The notes under the pieces: model-generated | Seen by the model: the letters and a program-made list of their open reading frames with translations, nothing else | The model's database searches: none | What the model was told of the DNA's origin: nothing | Shown here: positions 57,669 through 64,000 of the stretch, one piece after another | Layout of the letters: each line of letters starts with the position of its first letter | Numbering within the stretch: position 1 is the first letter of the stretch | Translations under genes and position numbers: made by a program | From: Wolfiporia cocos | Lineage: Eukaryota > Basidiomycota > Agaricomycetes > Polyporales > Phaeolaceae | Assembly: GCA_029448655.1 (NCBI GenBank) | Contig: JACCLO010000013.1 | Span: forward strand, 1,488,001 to 1,552,000 | Reading direction: 5' to 3' | Length of the DNA stretch: 64,000 nucleotides

Positions 57669-58295
57669 GGTAAAAGCAAATGTCTATAGAACAAGTTCCA
57701 TGTGATAAGCACCCAGTGTAAGGAGTGTACATACAAGGATGCATCTTAATATTCACATGTCGTGTCATGTGCTGTAGCAGCACCCCTGACAAGGCCACTA
57801 AAACCTTAGAGTGAACTGAGGGGAGTGAAGTGGATGAACGCCAAGTTCAGACTGGGGTTACCAGCTGAGCGAGGCCTGCTATTATACTGCTAGGCTGTTT
57901 GTACATCTTTGTACTATAATGGCCATATATGGTAACTAGGGGGTCTGGGGCGTGACTAGGGTAGGAGTCTAAGCCAGACTCTGAAACATAGAAGCATAGT
58001 AAGATATGAAATATGTAGTGGTCATCGTGGCCGTGTGGGAACAGGGTCATGAGTTGTTATCTAGGTGTTGCCTGGGTCCTTCCAGTGTATGATCTGGGCC
58101 TGGCTAGGCGCAGGGAGTCTTGGGACTGGATCAGGCTTGTTGTCGTTAGGAAAAGCTTTTGCCCATGACAACCCCCCCCCCAAGCATTGTGGTCACGGGG
58201 GTCACCTATACCTGTCCTGATGAAACCCACCAGACCTTATACCAGTGGCACCTGCACTATCTTTTTTGCACTCTGCCCAGATGTGTCCAGGCTGC

Positions 58296-58520
58296 TGTTA
58301 TGGGTTGTATACCCATTTGTTATACTTGAATCGCAAGTATAAATCTTCTGCACCAAGTCGTATTGACTTGTCGTTTGTGCAATACCCTACGTTGAAAGAC
58401 TAAGGGGTCGTTTGATATCCAGTACGCATTAAAGAATATATTGGGGTTCGCTAGCAAGTATTGTAGGGAGTACTTGCCTAAGTCCACGAAGTCAGTGTGT
58501 GTTACAGTTTGTACCGGTAT
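58296..58520 (+). repeat. degraded old LTR-like copy
   Basis: It starts TGTTATGGGTTGTATACCC against TGTTACGGGTCGAATACCC in the younger copy (59648). Most differences in the first 60 bases are CG to TG or CG to CA. Confidence 0.75.
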
Positions 58521-59355
58521 GCTCGAATATCTTTTCCGATGTCCCACTGGGAGGAGGGACTTAGCGTTCAACCTTTTTATTGTGCGCTCGATTCTAGGGA
58601 CCTTCGCTCAACCAATGGTCCTTGTTTCATGTACAACAGCCCTGTGCCCATAGTCTCACATCGTATCAGGTTCTAGTTGACTGTCATTGTGTCTAACCAC
58701 AATTCTTACGTTTCATCCCTTGTTGCACCCAACCGCAATGCTTCATATTTGTCTCACTAGCATGCTAGCCTTATGGACTTAATGGTAGTAGTACCACGGA
58801 CACTATGACCCCAGTTATAGGATCGCAGTATATAATCTGATGTAAATACTGGTCGAGTTCCTCAGCTCGACCTTGTTGAATTACAAGGATCTTATACTTG
58901 TTCTCAAAGGCTTGAGCAATTAAGCCTGCAGCTTGTATATTGATGCTCTGACTCTGCCAAGTCTGACAAGTAGTGCACTACTTGATACGCTGAGTAACTC
59001 GACTTAGTTAGTTCAGCTAAACGGATATCTGATCTGTAACAGTGTGCACTTCAAGGACTTAGTCTTCTGGGCTCGAGAATATTCTGAGCGTAGTTTCCTA
59101 TGTTTGAGAACGAGTATAAGACTCTTGTTAATACAACAAGGTTGAGCTGAAGAGCCTCAACTTAGTTACAGGAGTTTATATACTATGCTAAGTTTTAGGA
59201 GTCCTATTCATCCCAGATGTCACCGATACTATCTACATCCTAGCTTGAAACGTTTGATTAGTATGTAGCGGTATATCTGAAATGATAGATAGCAATGTTG
59301 TGGCAGTTGAATGCCATCTGTCAATTATAGAATGATAAATATGAAATGGTGGCAG

Positions 59356-60356
59356 TGTTACGGTTATTTTGATTTTTCGAATATCGACAGAACTCACCAC
59401 TGGGCGAATACGATACAGGGACTTGTTGCGCAACCAACTCCCCTGGCTACTCGTGACTCTACTGGGCGCATCCCCAGTTGTACTAGTCTATAGGGCGCGT
59501 TTCATCTTTGGCAGATCCAACTCTGCCACCGTTTCATGTTCATCGTTTGTTAGCGGATAGATGGCGTTCAACCGCCATCATTCCTATCTATCGTCTCAGG
59601 TATATCACTACATACCTATCAAACGTTTGGTACTATAGCGTAGATAGTGTTACGGGTCGAATACCCGTTTGTGTATTCGAGTCGCGAATATAGATCGTTC
59701 TTCTGCACGTAGGCACGCCGCCGTATGCAAGGCAAATACTCGTTAGATGCCTTCGGGTCCTAAGTGAAGTCCTTAGGGGATCGGTTAATATCCAATACAC
59801 GTTAGAGGATATAATCTGTTCAGGTGCGAGTCGAATAGAATATAAGACTCGCCTAAGTCCGAGAAGTCGGTGTGCACTTCGAGGACTTAGTCGTTCGGTT
59901 GCTCGAGTGAGAAATACTGAGCGTAGTTTCCTACGTTTGAGAACGAGTATAAGACTTCTTGTTTGTACAACAAGGTCGAGCTGAAGAGCCTCGAAGGTAA
60001 GTACATGAGTTTTTATACTACGCTAGGTTTCAGGGGTCAAGTCTGTCCCAGATGTCACCGATACTATCTACGCTATAGTCCCAAACGTTTGATAAGTATG
60101 GAGTGATATATCTGCGACAATAGATAGGAATGATGGCGGTTGAACGCCATCTATCAGCTTAATAAATGATGAACATGAAACGATGACAGAGTTGGATCTG
60201 CCAGAGATGAAACGAGTCCTGTTGGACTAGTACAACTGGGGATGCGCCCAGTAAGATCACGAGTAGCCAGGGGGTTGGTTGCGCAACAAGTCCCTGTATC
60301 GTATTTGCCCGGTGGTGAGTTCTGTCGATATTCGAAAAATCAAAATAACCGTAACA
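59356..60356. mobile_element. 1-kb fold-back arrangement with about 290-bp arms
   Basis: It begins TGTTACGGTTATTTTG and ends CAAAATAACCGTAACA. Arms 59356-59646 and 60066-60356 are inverted copies of each other, with scattered mismatches and small indels. Between them is the 420-bp block. It may be a fold-back element, or the footprint of two inverted LTR insertions. Confidence 0.6.
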
Positions 60357-60778
60357 GATAGTATCGGTGACATCTGGGACGGACTTGACCCCTGAAACCC
60401 AACGTAGTATATAAACTAATGTACCTACTGTCGAGGCTCTTCAGCTCGACCTTGTTGTACAAACAAGAAGTCTTATACTCGTTCTCAAACGTAGGAAACT
60501 ACGCTCAGTATTTCTCACTCGAGCAACCGAACAACTAAGTCCTCGAAGTGCACACTGACTTCTCGGACTTAGGCGAGTCTTATATTCTATTTCGACTCGC
60601 ACCTGAACAGATTATATCCTCTAACGCGTATTGGATATTATACGATCTCCTAGGAACTTCATCTAGGACTTGAAGGCATCTAACGAGTATTTGCCTTGCA
60701 TACGGCAACAAGCCTACGTGCAGAAGAACAATCTATATTCACGACTCGAATATACGAACGGGTATTCGACCCGTAACA
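60357..60778 (+). mobile_element. putative 5' LTR of the Gypsy element
   Basis: The block ends CCCGTAACA, 46 bp before the first gag ATG, and carries a TATATAAA box. A complete 3' LTR lies outside the window, so LTR identity and boundaries are inferred. No clear tRNA-complementary primer-binding site was seen next to it. Confidence 0.55.
60408..60415 (+). promoter_or_regulatory. TATA box within putative LTR
   Basis: TATATAAA, about 370 bp from the end of the LTR-like block, in the orientation of gag. Confidence 0.45.
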
Positions 60779-60824
60779 GAAGGTCGAGCTTATCACTCCC
60801 TCACCTATCACGGTGTAAGGGCCC

Positions 60825-62672
60825 ATGATATTTGGACCAGAATTCCCAGCACGACTGATTGAACTCTTGCCCGAGGACATTCAGGGAGTATACAGACTCC
60901 ACCGATACGAGTGGACTGACACCATTGGAGCCTTCCGTAACCGCGGAGGAATTGTTGTCATTCCAAGAGAAGATAGGGCATCGAAGTGGGTAGAAGTATA
61001 CCCCTCCGCAAGAACGACTGCTTGGGAAATAACGCGTGAAGCGTTTGAACGATTCGGAGAAATCCCTCCGATGTCAACCGCGACGTTGACCGAAAACGAA
61101 ACCGAAACCATCAACAGAACCTTCGATGCCGATGGAAATACGAATCAGCCTTTGGGCGCCACAGGAATGGCAGGAATTGAGCGCATCGGAGATGATGGGA
61201 GAAATCCTGGAAACTTTACAGGAACAGATAACAGCCAGACCGGAGGACAGGACCCTCCAGGATTTATATCTGCTTTTGCGCAGAGTGGGGTTGGGCCTAT
61301 GGCTGGAGGAACAGACCTCTTTGGAAGCCCCCCACAGAACGCACCCGGAATGGGTAGCGGAGGAAATCCGTCTTGGACTAGCCCAAGCGGAGGAATGGGA
61401 ACGACAAACACAGGAACATGGCCTTCAGGCCTATTTGGACGAACCTCCGCAGGTACAAGCGGAGGAGGACTGGGAGGAAACTTCGGACTCGGAGGAGGGA
61501 ATGCCCCCCCTCCTGGAGGACTCGGAGGAGGAATCCCCACGAACCCCGGAGGAGGAAACCCTGGAGGAAACCCAGGGAACCCCGGAGGAAACCCAGGAAA
61601 CCCGGGTGGAGGATACCCGGGAGGAGGAGGACCCCCAGGAGGGCCTCCACCACCGAATGCGCCGCAGCCTCAACCTCCGGCGCCGAACCCGTACTACCGA
61701 CCCCCAATGATAAAGATCAATCCCCCAGACGTATTCGACGGGGAACGATCCGACATGCAGAACTTCATAAACCAGTGCAATTCCTGGTTTACGATGTACA
61801 AAACGTCATTCCAGAACGACGTTCAGAGAGTGATCTTTATCCTCTCTTATATTTCGAACAAGGGGAAAACGGGTCAATGGAAACAGAATTATCACCGGGT
61901 TTATACAAACCCCCAGACGAAACGATTCTTCCCGCCTAGTCTTGCACAGTTTGATGCAGACTTCCAGAAAGCCTTCGGAGCCATCAAAGAGGTACAGAAG
62001 GTGCGGAAGAAAATCCTGGATGTAACCCAGGACAGGAAGGACATCGATGATTATATCACCGAGTTCAACAACTTGGCCGGGAAGGCCCAGTACGATTGAT
62101 ACAGCGCGGACGGAAACGCGTTGCTCATAACCCTCTTCGAAAAAGGGTTACCCAAACATATGACCCGATACATCATCGGCGTTCGGCCGCTACCAGCGAC
62201 CATTGATGAATGGCAGTCCGCTGCCTCGTACTATGAAAATACGTACAAGATATTCTTGAAACGGGACAAACCGTTTGTCAAGAAAAAGGCTTGGCAAGCC
62301 TCGAACCCGAATAACGGACGCACTAGTGCTCCACAGACAACCGCACCGAAAGATCCGAATGCGATGGATGTAGATCGAATGACCACCCAGGAAAGGGACG
62401 ATCACATCAAGAAGGGAAAATGTTTCACCTGCCATCAGCCAGGACATATGTCGCGAGACTGTCCGAAGAGGCCGAGGAAGCCAGCCCGCCCTAGGCGGAC
62501 TACTCGAAAAACCGAAGAAGAAGAAGCCGAGCAAGAAGCTCGCATTGAAGAAGTCTCTGAGGAAGAGACTGAATACATCACCGCTAACAGAGCGGTCACA
62601 GCAATTAGGGCTCTGAAAGCCAAGAACCCCGAGCTCCTAGCAAGGCTCGTAGAAGAACAGGATTTTGCCTAG
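60825..62672 (+). pseudogene. Gypsy gag, inter rupted by one in-frame TGA
   Basis: ATG 60825 opens 424 codons to TGA at 62097-62099. The same frame continues without shift to TAG 62670-62672. The N-terminal part is unlike usual gag. A Gly/Pro/Asn-rich linker spans about residues 180-285 (GGNPGG units). The retrotransposon gag domain follows (PPDVFDGERSDMQNFINQCN and on), crossing the stop. The CCHC zinc knuckle CFTCHQPGHMSRDC lies in the second part, followed by a basic then acidic C-terminus. The stop replaces one residue between QYD and YSADGN, where related gags keep reading. A C-to-T change of a CGA codon is the simplest cause; readthrough cannot be excluded from sequence alone. Confidence 0.85.
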
Positions 62673-62683
62673 GAGGGAAGCCC

Positions 62684-64000
62684 ATGGTCTTACCCTCCGA
62701 GAAAGCAGCACATATAATTACCTCGTTCGAGAAGAATCGATCCCTCTTCATCCCGGTAATCATGATGCTGGCAAAACCCGTGAAGTGCAATGCACTAATC
62801 GACTCAGGAGCAATGTCGAACCTGATCCACAGCAGAGTGGTAGAAAAATACAAGGTGCCCACGCAACCCTTGAAGAACCCAATCATCGTCAAAAATGTTG
62901 ATGGAACAGAAAACAAAGATGGGCGAATAGACCGAGAAGCTACCATACTACTACGATATCCGAAGACCCAGAAAACGCGAAAAGTCCGATTCCTGGTAGG
63001 ATCAATCGGAACAGAAAATATGATTCTAGGGTATGGATGGCTAAAAGACGAAAACCCCACAATCGACTGGAAGGACCAAACAGTCGATGTACGATCGATA
63101 CTAGGGGCAGAAGAAAAGAAACAGGAAGCCACGATCCAAATGGATACGGTGGAGATGGTAGTTGCCCCAGAAGGAAAAATTCCAACAAGGGGGACCCAAG
63201 AAGCTGCAGGGTATGACCTCTACGCCGCAGAAGAAACCGAGATTCCCGCCGGAGGATGGAAACTCGTCTCCACAGGAGTAAAAATGAAGATCCCGAAGGG
63301 ATCGTATGGAAGGCTGGCCGGACGATCAGGCAACACCCTCAGACACGGATTGGTAGTACAAGCCGGAATCATAGACTCGGACTACCGAGGAGACGTCGGA
63401 GCCATCGTCTTCAACTACTCAGACAAAGCGCATAGAATTATCCCGGGCATGCGAATAGCCCAGATAATTTTCGAACGACACCTCACCCCCGACATCTTAG
63501 AGGTCGAAGACCTAGATGAAACAGAATGAGGGGAGAAAGGGTTCGGATCCACGGACCAGCCAGAAGAAACAGCGCAGCGGCTCTATACTCCCGAAGAGTA
63601 CGAAGCGATCCGACGCTTCGCAAAAGATAACCTTAGGATCATAGGAAAGAAAGGGAAGAAGTTCCGAACAAAGATACAAATCATCAACGCTGTCAGGAAA
63701 GCACTGACGAAATCCCAGGAATTCGCACAAAAAACCCCCGAACCAGAACGAACGATTGAAGAGATGGTCCCGAAACACCTACTGGACTTCGCCAAGGTGT
63801 TCAGTAAGGAGTCCGCAGCAGCGTTCCCCCCGTCGAGACCATGGGACCACGCAATCGAATTAAAACCCGATTTCGTGCCGAAAGACTGCAAAGTCTATGC
63901 ACTCTCGCCTAAAGAGCAACAGGCGCTGGACGAATTCCTAAAAGAAAACTTGGCCAAGGGATTCATAGTCCCTTCGAAATCCCCGATGGCGTCACCATTC
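62684..64000 (+). pseudogene. Gypsy pol: aspartic protease, dUTPase, start of reverse transcriptase; one in-frame TGA; partial
   Basis: ATG 62684 starts 12 nt after the gag stop, in the -1 frame, so a frameshift or re-initiation is needed. The protease has ALIDSGAMSNLI and ILGYGW. A dUTPase domain follows (about 63170-63560): motif 1 AAGYDLYA, motif 2 GRLAGRSG, motif 3 GIIDSDYRGDVGAIVFN with the catalytic Asp/Tyr, motif 4 GMRIAQIIF. Motif 5, GEKGFGST, lies directly after TGA 63527-63529, which stands where its Arg should be. The frame then stays open to the window end with [20 protein letters not shown], the start of reverse transcriptase. All dUTPase motifs except that one residue are intact. 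Confidence 0.88.

Larger units (their letters stand above)
57181..58295. mobile_element. element with about 100-bp inverted ends and a helicase-like fragment
   Basis: The left end (57195-57303) and the right end (58190-58291, inverted) share the loop CGGAGTGCGAAAAACATA (right copy with changes) and an uninterrupted stretch AAGGTCTGGTGGGTTTCATC. The outer left flank (CCCCAGCCCTTGCACG) also matches the copy at 43716-43745. The right end is cut by the LTR-like repeat at 58296. Inside is a fragment of a DNA helicase frame on the minus strand and a C-run (58171-58179). No transposase is seen. Confidence 0.6.
58296..60778. repeat. nest of inverted LTR-like repeats
   Basis: The same two sequence blocks recur in both orientations. 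A block of about 420 bp (59648-60068) begins TGTTACGGGTCGAATACCCG and recurs inverted at 60357-60778. A second block of about 290 bp (59356-59646) recurs inverted at 60066-60356. Degraded parts of both occur earlier (58296-58520; 58830-59350). The arrangement is therefore X-Y-X'-Y', with older copies on the left. The right-most block adjoins the Gypsy internal region. Confidence 0.8.
60357..64000 (+). mobile_element. Ty3/Gypsy LTR retrotransposon with dUTPase domain, 5' part
   Basis: Order seen: LTR-like block, gag with zinc knuckle, aspartic protease, dUTPase, then the first part of reverse transcriptase. The window ends inside reverse transcriptase, so RNase H, integrase and 3' LTR are not visible. 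Two in-frame TGA stops interrupt it. Confidence 0.88.

Noticed and set aside
58215..58240. Hammerhead ribozyme core (CCTGATGAAAC)
   Set aside because: CTGATGA is present, but no stem II followed by GAAA and no matching cleavage stem could be found.
1..64000. CRISPR array, bacterial operon or phage
   Set aside because: No regularly spaced repeats, no Shine-Dalgarno-linked genes, and nearly all genes have spliceosomal introns.

Overview
The window looks like a chromosomal segment of a mushroom-forming basidiomycete (Agaricomycetes). The basis is short GT-AG introns (mostly about 45-100 nt) that split almost every gene into 2-14 exons, high GC, and the gene families present: a membrane-anchored GH16, a fungal GT2, an eisosome PIL1, ATG13, a typical Agaricomycete P450, an M14 pseudo-carboxypeptidase and a Ty3/Gypsy element. 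No bacterial, organellar or CRISPR features were seen. All exon models were read by eye from splice sites and reading-frame phase.

Layout. Positions 1-13.5 kb are very GC-rich and hold two cell-wall genes: a GH16 glucan-active enzyme on the minus strand (785-3140, possibly extended to 4586) and a large GT2 glycosyltransferase on the plus strand (9446-13536). A gene-poor GC-rich stretch lies between them. From about 13.6 kb the non-coding DNA becomes more AT-rich and gene density falls. Between 18 and 33 kb are two related zinc-finger genes (18105-19594 and 32007-33341), a small carrier-like/membrane protein (21793-22760), a multi-exon gene of unknown function (24555-26812) and the SUMO E1 subunit UBA2 (27509-30234). 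Between 35 and 57 kb are a Gly/Asn-rich protein, mitochondrial SOD2, a complete P450 with a 10-nt microexon, a decayed P450 next to it, PIL1, an M14 pseudo-carboxypeptidase facing a JmjC-like gene, and ATG13.

The right end (57-64 kb) is mobile DNA: an element with long inverted ends and a helicase-like fragment, a nest of inverted LTR-like repeats, and the 5' part of a Ty3/Gypsy element whose pol reads protease - dUTPase - start of reverse transcriptase, running off the window.

The genes do not form one pathway. GH16, GT2 and PIL1 concern wall and plasma membrane; UBA2, ATG13 and SOD2 are housekeeping. The least ordinary content is the dUTPase-bearing Gypsy element, the hairpin-ended repeat family at 42.8/43.7/57.2/58.3 kb, an 84-bp copy of an ATG13 exon piece 21 kb away, the zinc-finger module family, and the M14 protein with catalytic residues replaced.
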